From Fidelibacterota bacterium (GTDB taxonomy: Bacteria > Marinisomatota > Marinisomatia > Marinisomatales > UBA1611), in the NCBI GenBank assembly GCA_002694025.1, contig NZKX01000068.1, positions 1 through 8,808 of the forward strand: a DNA stretch of 8,808 nucleotides. The letters run 5' to 3'. This document shows, one piece after another, positions 1 through 5,602 of the stretch. The notes beneath the pieces are model-generated. The model was given only the letters and a program-made list of their open reading frames with translations. It did no database searches and was not told where the DNA came from. Within the stretch, counting starts at the first letter, position 1. Every line of letters begins with the position of its first letter. Both the position numbers and the translations under genes were made by a program.

Positions 1-127
1 TTTTAAAATAATATATTGACTAAATGAAAGCGATATTACTTAAAAAGGATACATTTTGAAATGGTAAAATTTGGTTTTTACATCTAATAAGATTACAAGC
101 TTAGTAAGAACTAGACTGAAAATAATC
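1..127. other. Non-coding left edge downstream of the atpZ-like gene
   Basis: I see no supportable gene here on either strand. The longest minus-strand frame that continues past the atpZ-like stop codon has no ATG, GTG or TTG in a useful position and closes at a TAA after about 28 codons. The ATGs on the plus strand (24 and 61) open frames of only 8-11 codons. A short inverted repeat at 82-93 (ATCT/AGAT arms) lacks the GC-rich stem and T-run expected of an intrinsic terminator. F0F1 ATP synthase genes often follow an AtpZ-type gene, so a start further left is possible but is not visible. Confidence 0.5.
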
Positions 128-406
128 TCAGAATTTATTCTGCTTCCAAATAAATGTTTTGAACAATTGATAAAAGCCAATAACTAAGCCAAAAATTATA
201 CCGATAACGAGACCTATTGGAGAAGAATCAAAACTGTTATCTACTCTATATCCAATAAAAGTAAAAATTAATAAAGAAGCAATTAGAGCATAAGAGGCAC
301 TTGCAGCAGGGCCTGCTTGGTTGATTACTTTCTGAAAAGATAAAAATGAATTCAAAGTTGATTTTTGTTTTCTGGAATCAGTCAATTTACTTTTTTTATC
401 AATCAA
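128..406 (-). CDS. AtpZ/AtpI-family small membrane protein (F0F1 ATP synthase-associated)
   Basis: A 92-residue protein with a basic, Ser/Lys-rich cytosolic N-terminus (1-30) and two predicted membrane helices at about 35-53 and 62-84. A short polar turn (GYRVDNSFDSSP) between them and a glycine-rich second helix (GLVIGIIFGLVIGF) fit the AtpZ/AtpI family. Family members are encoded ahead of ATP synthase operons and are thought to help assemble the c-ring or carry Mg2+/Ca2+; the role here is inferred. It is the last gene of the minus-strand run, 3 bp after the bactofilin stop codon. The start is TTG at 406; no in-frame ATG exists before the membrane region, and TTG at residue 8 or 18 is an alternative. 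No Shine-Dalgarno sequence is visible. Similarity in such a short protein is weak, so the family call is moderately sure. Confidence 0.72.
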   Translation of the reverse strand: MIDKKSKLTDSRKQKSTLNSFLSFQKVINQAGPAASASYALIASLLIFTFIGYRVDNSFDSSPIGLVIGIIFGLVIGFYQLFKTFIWKQNKF

Positions 407-409
407 TAA

Positions 410-751
410 TTAATCTTTGGCTACGACCTCACATTTGCCTTGAAACTTAGCCCCGTCTTCTATAATTAATTTTTTATATGTAATGTCGCCTATTACTCTA
501 GAAGTTTTCAATAAAGTTACTTGCCCAACTGATGAGATATTGCCTTCAACTATTCCTGCAATTCGAATATCATTTCCAACAATATCACCATCGACTATTG
601 AACTTTTGGCCAACCTTACTGAGCCTTTAGTTTTTATGCTCCCTTTAATTTGACCATAGACAATAATGGCATTATTTAGTTTCAATGAACCATCAACTAC
701 TACGTCTGCTCCTATCATCGTTTGGATATTTTTAATATTGCTTTTAATCAT
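410..751 (-). CDS. Bactofilin (polymer-forming cytoskeletal protein)
   Basis: A 113-residue protein made almost entirely of one bactofilin (DUF583) right-handed beta-helix, roughly residues 13-109. Short strand repeats with a recurring G-x-I-x-G-D/N-I pattern are visible (GQIKGSI, VDGDIVG, VEGNISS, VIGDITY). Bactofilins self-assemble without nucleotide into filaments at the inner membrane and position cell-wall enzymes or chromosome-segregation proteins. Both flanking tails are very short, so the protein is nearly the minimal core. The ATG start overlaps the 3' end of the upstream M23 peptidase gene by 8 bp, suggesting translational coupling, and there is no obvious Shine-Dalgarno sequence. 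The M23 neighbour is a classic bactofilin partner, which supports a role in localised peptidoglycan remodelling. The family call is sure; the exact cellular role is inferred. Confidence 0.9.
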   Translation of the reverse strand: MIKSNIKNIQTMIGADVVVDGSLKLNNAIIVYGQIKGSIKTKGSVRLAKSSIVDGDIVGNDIRIAGIVEGNISSVGQVTLLKTSRVIGDITYKKLIIEDGAKFQGKCEVVAKD

Positions 752-1535
752 TATAAAGAGTCAAGTCAGCGTTAGAATATTCAGGGAAGTACAACAATGG
801 ATCTACTGGTTTAAATTCTCTCCATATCTCAAAATGTAGGTGGGGACCGGATGAGATTCCAGTACTTCCGACCAAAGCAATAATTTCACCTTTATCAACA
901 ACATCTAATTGATGTTTTAAATTTTTTTTATTATGTCCATAATGTGTAAAATAATCATCCCCGTGATAAAGAATAATCATGTTTCCAAACTCATAATTCC
1001 AGCCTGAAAAAACTACTACCCCTTTTGCTGCAGCCATTACTGGATCACCCTCTTTAGCAATAATGTCTATTCCATAATGGGTATCTTTTAAAAAATTATC
1101 AACATTTCTAATATGCTTGCTTACATAACCATTGATTGGAGCATGAGAAGGAATATTTTTTAATTGTGAAATTCTTCTTTCTTGTACTTTGAAAAGACTA
1201 ATTGTCGAATCTTCAATTACAACAGGATTATCAATATCAAGTTTTTCACCTAAAGTATTACGCACCATTTGATCCATTTGCTTTATTTTTTTTAGATCTT
1301 GAGATAATTGAAAGACCTGCATCCTTTCAGAAATTAATTTTTCATAATTATGTTCAATATTTCTGAGATAAGTCAACTTTGGAAGGAATATAGATAAAAC
1401 TAGTAAACTTCCAAAAATTAAGGACATAATTAGTATACCAATCCATTTCAAAGTTGCCTTACCCAAATCAAAAGACCATGAGTCTTTTTCATCGTTAGGA
1501 ATGATCATAAAAGTATATTTTTTTTGTTTTACCAT
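744..1535 (-). CDS. Membrane-anchored M23 family (LytM-type) peptidoglycan endopeptidase, bactofilin-linked
   Basis: A 263-residue bitopic protein. Residues 1-30 form a cytosolic tail with the FMIIPNDE motif typical of M23 proteins encoded beside bactofilins. One membrane helix lies at about 31-52, a predicted coiled coil at about 55-92 and the M23 domain at about 130-250 in the periplasm. The LytM zinc site is complete: H153 and D157 (HYGID), H198 (THYGH), and H232/H234 (PHLHFE). An active metalloendopeptidase cutting stem-peptide cross-links is therefore expected, rather than a degenerate EnvC/NlpD-like activator. The cytosolic tail could be the contact with bactofilin, by analogy with LmdC-type proteins (inference). 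The ATG lies 1 bp after the parB stop codon. Upstream the transcript reads CTCCTT rather than AGGAG, so no Shine-Dalgarno sequence is present. The gene overlaps bactofilin by 8 bp. Confidence 0.9.
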   Translation of the reverse strand: MVKQKKYTFMIIPNDEKDSWSFDLGKATLKWIGILIMSLIFGSLLVLSIFLPKLTYLRNIEHNYEKLISERMQVFQLSQDLKKIKQMDQMVRNTLGEKLDIDNPVVIEDSTISLFKVQERRISQLKNIPSHAPINGYVSKHIRNVDNFLKDTHYGIDIIAKEGDPVMAAAKGVVVFSGWNYEFGNMIILYHGDDYFTHYGHNKKNLKHQLDVVDKGEIIALVGSTGISSGPHLHFEIWREFKPVDPLLYFPEYSNADLTLYND

Positions 1536-1536
1536 T

Positions 1537-2412
1537 TTAAGGAGAAATAATATCTATAATCCTATCTAAATCATCAACTGAAAAATATGATATTTCAATT
1601 TTTCCTCCATTATTAGCTGATTTAATTTTTACCTTTGTTCCTAAAATTTCAATTAGCCTATTCTCAATGGCAACTACCTGATGGTCTTTATGTTTTGACT
1701 TACTACGTTTTTTTGGTTTACTATTTTCATTTCCTTTAACTAAGATTTCAGCCTCTCTAACCGAAAGATTTTTCCCAATGATAGTTTTCCAAACTTTGAT
1801 CATTGTTAGTGGAGGTTTAGCCTGAAGAATAGCTCTAGCATGCCCTGCCGAAATTTCTTTATCAATTAGACTTTTTCTAATTGTTTGAGGAAGTCTTAAT
1901 AACCTTAATGCATTAGAAATAGTAACTCTTTTTTTACCAACTGCCTTAGCAATGGCTTCATGAGGCAAACTATATTTTTTATTTAGTACAGCAAAAGCTT
2001 CTGCTTGCTCTATAGCATTTAAGTCTTCTCTTTGTATATTCTCAACCAAAGCCATTTCCATAATATCTGATTTTTTTTTAGCATTTAAAATATATGCAGG
2101 TACTGTTGTTTTTTTGAGATATTTCAATGCCCTCCATCTTCTTTCGCCAGCTATTAATTCATAACCATTCACTATTTTACGTACAGTTATCGGAGATATT
2201 AACCCCCTTTCTGAAATTGAAACTGCTAATTCATTTAAAGAATCTTCGTCAAAATATTTTCTAGGTTGGTTCGGATTGGGATGAATATGCTTCAGTTGAA
2301 TTTTTGAAATTGATTCAGATTCCTTTTTTAATATTCCGGGTTTACCTTTTTCATTGTCCTCATTAGAATGAATTAAAGCTTTTAGTCCTTTACCCAACCG
2401 TTTAACTGACAC
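1537..2412 (-). CDS. parB: Chromosome-partitioning protein ParB (CTPase, parS-binding)
   Basis: A 291-residue chromosomal ParB. The N-terminal RLGKGLKALI motif (about 5-14) is the segment that stimulates ParA ATPase. The ParB/Srx CTP-binding domain covers about 36-130, with the GERRWRA box at 89-95 and ENIQRED at 124-130. The helix-turn-helix domain follows (about 135-200, including SAGHARAIL at 188-196). A basic linker (about 228-245) leads to a C-terminal dimerisation domain (about 246-291). All expected parts are present at normal length. ParB loads at parS, spreads as a CTP-dependent clamp and is moved by ParA. The GTG start at 2412 overlaps the end of parA by 11 bp and is preceded by GGAGGAG. 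I found no match to the canonical parS palindrome in the window. Confidence 0.96.
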   Translation of the reverse strand: MSVKRLGKGLKALIHSNEDNEKGKPGILKKESESISKIQLKHIHPNPNQPRKYFDEDSLNELAVSISERGLISPITVRKIVNGYELIAGERRWRALKYLKKTTVPAYILNAKKKSDIMEMALVENIQREDLNAIEQAEAFAVLNKKYSLPHEAIAKAVGKKRVTISNALRLLRLPQTIRKSLIDKEISAGHARAILQAKPPLTMIKVWKTIIGKNLSVREAEILVKGNENSKPKKRSKSKHKDHQVVAIENRLIEILGTKVKIKSANNGGKIEISYFSVDDLDRIIDIISP

Positions 2413-3166
2413 GTTGTAAAATCTCCTCCGTAAGGTTCATATAATTTTGAGCTCCTGTTGAATTTGCATCGTATAATAATGCAGGTTTTCCAAAACTTGG
2501 AGCTTCACTAAGGCGAACATTTCGGTGTATGAATGTTTTAAATAATTTTTCTTTAAAGAATGAATTTACTTCCTCAACTACCTGTTTGGAAAGATTCAAT
2601 CGCCCATCGTACATTGTCATTAAGATTCCAGTAATTTCCAAATTTTGATTTAAGTGTTTTTGGACCAAACGAACAGTATTCAGTAATTGTCCCAGACCTT
2701 CCAATGCGTAATACTCACACTGAATAGGAATTACTATTGCATTAGAGGCGGTTAAAGCATTTATAGTAAGCAAGCCTAATGAGGGTGGACAATCAATTAT
2801 AATAATATCATATTGTCCATCAATATTTTTTAGAGCGTTTTTTAATTGATATTCTCTTGCCATAATTCCCACTAATTCTATTTCTGCTCCAACTAAATCA
2901 TTTGTAGATGTTAAAATATCTAGATGAGAAAAAGAGGTCTTAGTGATGCAGCCCTCAACATTTTCATAACCCAAAATTACATCGTAAATATTTTTGTTTG
3001 TTTCAGTCAATAATTCAGATAAACCAGTCGTAGCGTTAGCTTGCGGATCCAAATCGATTAAAAGAGTTTTTACTTCAGTAACCGCTAAACTGAGTGCTAC
3101 GTTTACTGCGGAAGTAGTTTTACCTACTCCTCCCTTCTGATTTGAAAAAGCTAAAATATTTGACAT
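2402..3166 (-). CDS. parA: Chromosome-partitioning ATPase ParA (Soj-type)
   Basis: A 254-residue Soj-type ParA, small because it lacks the N-terminal helix-turn-helix of plasmid type Ia ParA. The deviant Walker A KGGVGKTT lies at 11-18, with signature K11 and catalytic K16. Switch I (LLIDLDPQANAT) is at 35-46, Walker B (IIIIDCPPSLG) at 121-131 and the conserved RNVRLSEAPSFG segment at 215-226. ATP-bound dimers coat the nucleoid, and ParB-triggered hydrolysis pulls the parS-ParB complexes apart. It is the first gene of the minus-strand run and overlaps parB by 11 bp, so the two are probably translated together. The ATG at 3166 has only an AT-rich leader and no Shine-Dalgarno sequence. The tdh gene is transcribed divergently across a 143-bp gap. 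Confidence 0.96.
   Translation of the reverse strand: MSNILAFSNQKGGVGKTTSAVNVALSLAVTEVKTLLIDLDPQANATTGLSELLTETNKNIYDVILGYENVEGCITKTSFSHLDILTSTNDLVGAEIELVGIMAREYQLKNALKNIDGQYDIIIIDCPPSLGLLTINALTASNAIVIPIQCEYYALEGLGQLLNTVRLVQKHLNQNLEITGILMTMYDGRLNLSKQVVEEVNSFFKEKLFKTFIHRNVRLSEAPSFGKPALLYDANSTGAQNYMNLTEEILQRVS
2423..2429 (-). promoter_or_regulatory. Shine-Dalgarno sequence of parB
   Basis: On the minus strand GGAGGAG lies 10 bases before the parB GTG, inside the 3' end of parA. It is the only strong Shine-Dalgarno match I found before any gene in the window. It supports the non-ATG start at 2412 and allows independent initiation within the parA message. The spacing is slightly long. Confidence 0.7.
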
Positions 3167-3187
3167 TTTACAATAATCACAAAATAC

Positions 3188-3208
3188 ATTACGATAATTT
3201 ATTACGAT
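3188..3208. repeat. Direct repeat ATTACGAT, two copies 13 bp apart
   Basis: Two exact 8-bp copies of ATTACGAT (3188-3195 and 3201-3208) are separated by AATTT. They begin 22 bp upstream of the parA start codon, where they could overlap the parA promoter or leader. The ATTACG core recurs at 3254-3259. This may be a regulator site or chance in AT-rich DNA. Confidence 0.4.
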
Positions 3209-3235
3209 TCCACCGCAATTACATTATCTCTAAAA

Positions 3236-3265
3236 CTGAAAAAGTAAATTATTATTACGTATATT
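3236..3265 (+). promoter_or_regulatory. Candidate sigma-70-like promoter for tdh-kbl
   Basis: CTGAAA (3236-3241) and TATATT (3260-3265) resemble -35 and -10 hexamers, with an 18-bp spacer. They match the consensus at 4 and 5 of 6 positions and would give a leader of about 38 bases before the tdh ATG. In DNA this AT-rich such matches are common, and if the host belongs to Bacteroidota its primary sigma factor may use a different consensus. Treat it as a candidate only. Confidence 0.28.
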
Positions 3266-3309
3266 AAACTTGTAATTTTTTCTTATTTATAACTACTTAA
3301 TTTTATTTG

Positions 3310-4332
3310 ATGAAAGCTCTAGTAAAAAAATACCCCAAAAAGGGCATTTGGCTGGAAAATGTACCAGAACCAGAATGTGGAGACAGTGAAATTAAGGTTA
3401 AAATTACTCACACGGCTATATGCGGAACCGATTTACATATTTTTAATTGGGATTCTTGGGCGCAGAGAACTCTTAATGTTCCGTTAATAATAGGGCATGA
3501 GTTTTGTGGCATTATTAAAGAGGTGGGGAAAAATGTTCGGCGCTATCATGAAGGGCAGCGAGTATCTGGAGAGGGCCATATAGCCTGCGGTTATTGTAGA
3601 AACTGCAGAGCAGGGAAACAGCATTTTTGTGCTTCTTCAAAAGGAATTGGCGTCCATACAAATGGTGCTTTTGCTGAATACCTAGTAATCCCTGAATCTA
3701 ATATTTGGCCAATCTCTGATAATACTAGCTCTGAAATAGCTGCTTTTTTTGATCCTTTTGGTAATGCCGTGCACTCAATAAGTAGTTATAAAATTGTAGG
3801 TGAAGATATTCTTATCACAGGAGCTGGTCCCATAGGACTTATCTCAGTTGCAGTTTGTAAATTTATGGGAGCAAGAAATATTGTTATTACAGATATAAAT
3901 GACTACAGATTAATTCTTGCTCAAAAATTAGGTGCAACGAAAACTATTAATACTAAAAAGGAATCTGTAATAGATTGTTTTAGCGAATTAAACATAAAGC
4001 ATGGGTTTGATGTTGGACTAGAGATGTCAGGGCATCCTCAAGCATTCAATGAAATGCTTTCGTGTATTTACCACGGAGGCAAAATAGTCCTTTTAGGATT
4101 ATTACCAAAAAGCACCAGCATTAATTGGGATAATATAATATTCAAAGGTTTAAATGTGAAGGGAGTATATGGTAGAGAAATGTATGAAACATGGTATAAA
4201 ATGGATCAATTAATTAATTCTGGACTAGATTTAAATGAAATAATTACTCATAAATTTCCAATATCCAATTTTAATGAGGCATTTGATGTAATAAGCACAG
4301 GACAATGTGGCAAAATAGTTATGGAATGGTAA
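3310..4332 (+). CDS. tdh: L-threonine 3-dehydrogenase
   Basis: A zinc-dependent medium-chain dehydrogenase of 340 residues that oxidises L-threonine with NAD+ to 2-amino-3-ketobutyrate, the substrate of the adjacent kbl product. By recall it aligns nearly colinearly with E. coli Tdh. Catalytic zinc residues are C38, H63 and E64. The four structural-zinc cysteines are C93, C96, C99 and C107, with GEGH at 87-90. The Rossmann loop is GAGPIG at 171-176, followed by D195 for NAD+ preference (VITDINDYR). The conserved YGREMYETWYKM segment lies at 287-298. I chose the ATG at 3310 because MKAL then matches the E. coli N-terminus; an adjacent TTG at 3307 would add one residue. No Shine-Dalgarno sequence is seen. 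Its stop codon directly abuts the kbl start. Confidence 0.96.
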   Translation: MKALVKKYPKKGIWLENVPEPECGDSEIKVKITHTAICGTDLHIFNWDSWAQRTLNVPLIIGHEFCGIIKEVGKNVRRYHEGQRVSGEGHIACGYCRNCRAGKQHFCASSKGIGVHTNGAFAEYLVIPESNIWPISDNTSSEIAAFFDPFGNAVHSISSYKIVGEDILITGAGPIGLISVAVCKFMGARNIVITDINDYRLILAQKLGATKTINTKKESVIDCFSELNIKHGFDVGLEMSGHPQAFNEMLSCIYHGGKIVLLGLLPKSTSINWDNIIFKGLNVKGVYGREMYETWYKMDQLINSGLDLNEIITHKFPISNFNEAFDVISTGQCGKIVMEW

Positions 4333-5517
4333 GTGAAGAAATTTCAACAGGTTTTTCAAGATGAATTAAAAGACATTAAAAAAAATGGATTATTTAAAAA
4401 TGAACGAGCATTAAAATCTCCTCAAGGAACTGAAGTAATTACAAAAAATAACAAAAATGCGTATAATATGTGTTCAAATAATTATTTAGGATTAGCTAAT
4501 CATCCTAGACTAATTAAAGCAGCTAAGTATGGATTAGACAATTACGGTTTTGGAATGGCTTCAGTACGTTTTATATGCGGAACTCAAGATCTGCACCTTT
4601 CTCTAGAAAAACAAATTTCAAATTTCTTTAAAACTGAAGCAACAATCCTTTATAGCTCTTGCTTTGATGCAAATGGAGGATTGTTTGAAACAATCTTTGG
4701 TCAAGACGATGCTATTATTTCTGATGAACTTAATCATGCTTCAATTATTGATGGAATTCGACTTTCTAAAGCAAATCGTTATAGATATAAAAACAATGAT
4801 ATGTATGATCTTGAGAAAAAACTTGTTGAAGCACAATTTTGCAGGTTGAAGGCTATAGCAACTGACGGGGTGTTCTCGATGGATGGACAAATTGCAAAAC
4901 TTGATGAAATAGTTGCTTTAGCTGAAAAATATGATGCTATGGTTGTTGTTGATGATAGCCATGCCACCGGGTTTATTGGTGAAAGAGGACGTGGATCTGC
5001 TGAACATTTTGGTGTACTAAATAAAATTGATGTATTCACCTCAACACTTGGTAAGGCGTTAGGTGGAGCATCTGGAGGTTTTACCACAGGAAAAAAAGAG
5101 ATTATCGATCTCCTTAGGCAAAAATCAAGGCCTTATTTATTTTCAAATAGTATCGCACCATCTGTAGCCTCAGCAGCAATCGAAGCTTTTAAGATAGTGA
5201 AAGACGATGTCACATTAAAAAACAAACTTGAACAAAATACTTTATATTTTCGAAGGAAAATGTCTGATAGTGGGTTCAAAATCTTGGAAGGCATTCACCC
5301 TATTGTGCCAATCATGCTTTACGATTCAAAAATTGCAAAAAAGATGTCTTCTGAATTACTTTTGGAAGGAATTTATGTAATTGGTTTTTATTACCCTGTT
5401 GTCCCAAGGAACAAAGCTAGAATTAGAGTGCAAATCTCTTCGGATATGGAAAAAGATGATTTGGATAGAGCAATAACGGCATTTAAAAAAGTTGGAAAGA
5501 AGATGTGCGTAATTTAA
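4333..5517 (+). CDS. kbl: Glycine C-acetyltransferase (2-amino-3-ketobutyrate CoA ligase)
   Basis: A 394-residue PLP-dependent alpha-oxoamine synthase that cleaves 2-amino-3-ketobutyrate with CoA to glycine and acetyl-CoA, completing threonine breakdown begun by Tdh. The N-terminus carries GLFKNER, NNYLGLANHP (49-58) and the GFGMASVRFICGTQ loop (72-85). H135 in LNHAS stacks on the cofactor, and D207/H210 lie in VVDDSHATG. K241 in TSTLGKALGGASGG is the Schiff-base lysine. The C-terminal RIRVQISS segment (363-370) is also typical. Length matches E. coli Kbl (398). The Tdh pairing separates it from the related BioF, HemA and Spt enzymes. The GTG start follows the tdh TAA with no gap, which suggests coupled reinitiation. 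The nearby ATG at 4326 is out of frame. Confidence 0.95.
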   Translation: MKKFQQVFQDELKDIKKNGLFKNERALKSPQGTEVITKNNKNAYNMCSNNYLGLANHPRLIKAAKYGLDNYGFGMASVRFICGTQDLHLSLEKQISNFFKTEATILYSSCFDANGGLFETIFGQDDAIISDELNHASIIDGIRLSKANRYRYKNNDMYDLEKKLVEAQFCRLKAIATDGVFSMDGQIAKLDEIVALAEKYDAMVVVDDSHATGFIGERGRGSAEHFGVLNKIDVFTSTLGKALGGASGGFTTGKKEIIDLLRQKSRPYLFSNSIAPSVASAAIEAFKIVKDDVTLKNKLEQNTLYFRRKMSDSGFKILEGIHPIVPIMLYDSKIAKKMSSELLLEGIYVIGFYYPVVPRNKARIRVQISSDMEKDDLDRAITAFKKVGKKMCVI

Positions 5518-5541
5518 GTTTAATAAAAAAGACTTGAAATG

Positions 5542-5571
5542 TTGCTAAAAAGAACAAGCATAAAGTATATT
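5542..5571 (+). promoter_or_regulatory. Candidate promoter for secD-secF
   Basis: The 85-bp gap between kbl and secD holds TTGCTA (5542-5547) and TATATT (5566-5571), spaced by 18 bp, about 30 bases before the secD ATG. The -10 is good and the -35 is weak. No terminator is evident after kbl, so read-through from tdh-kbl is also possible. Confidence 0.3.
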
Positions 5572-5602
5572 CTCCGTCAATTTTAAATAGAATCATATAA
5601 AA

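Larger units (their letters stand above)
3167..3309. promoter_or_regulatory. Divergent intergenic region between parA and tdh
   Basis: This 143-bp, very AT-rich gap separates parA (minus) from tdh (plus), so it must hold the promoters of both divergent operons unless their transcripts start further inside. A tandem ATTACGAT pair sits near the parA start, and a third ATTACG occurs at 3254. I see no DnaA box, no canonical parS palindrome and no terminator, as expected for back-to-back genes. Confidence 0.6.

Noticed and set aside
678..691. parS-like sequence GTTTCAATGAAC in the bactofilin gene
   Set aside because: It lacks the CG core, is one base shorter between the arms than canonical parS and has a mismatch in the right arm. 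It is ordinary coding sequence.
3167..3309. Replication origin next to parAB
   Set aside because: Origins often lie near parAB, but no DnaA box (TTATCCACA-like), rnpA, dnaA, dnaN or gidAB is visible in the window.
3307..3309. TTG as the start codon of tdh
   Set aside because: The adjacent ATG at 3310 gives the MKAL N-terminus that matches E. coli Tdh, so the TTG is unlikely to be used.
4664..4849. 61-codon plus-strand open frame inside kbl
   Set aside because: It is an out-of-frame reading of conserved kbl sequence with no domain or ribosome binding site.
4779..5087. 102-codon open frame on the minus strand inside kbl
   Set aside because: It is fully antisense to well-conserved kbl codons, including the PLP region, and its translation has no recognisable domain.
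5512..5540. Possible terminator hairpin after kbl (ATTTAAGT / ACTTGAAAT)
   Set aside because: The stem is AT-only apart from one G-C pair, has a bulge and a 12-base loop, and is not followed by a T-run. It would be too weak for an intrinsic terminator.
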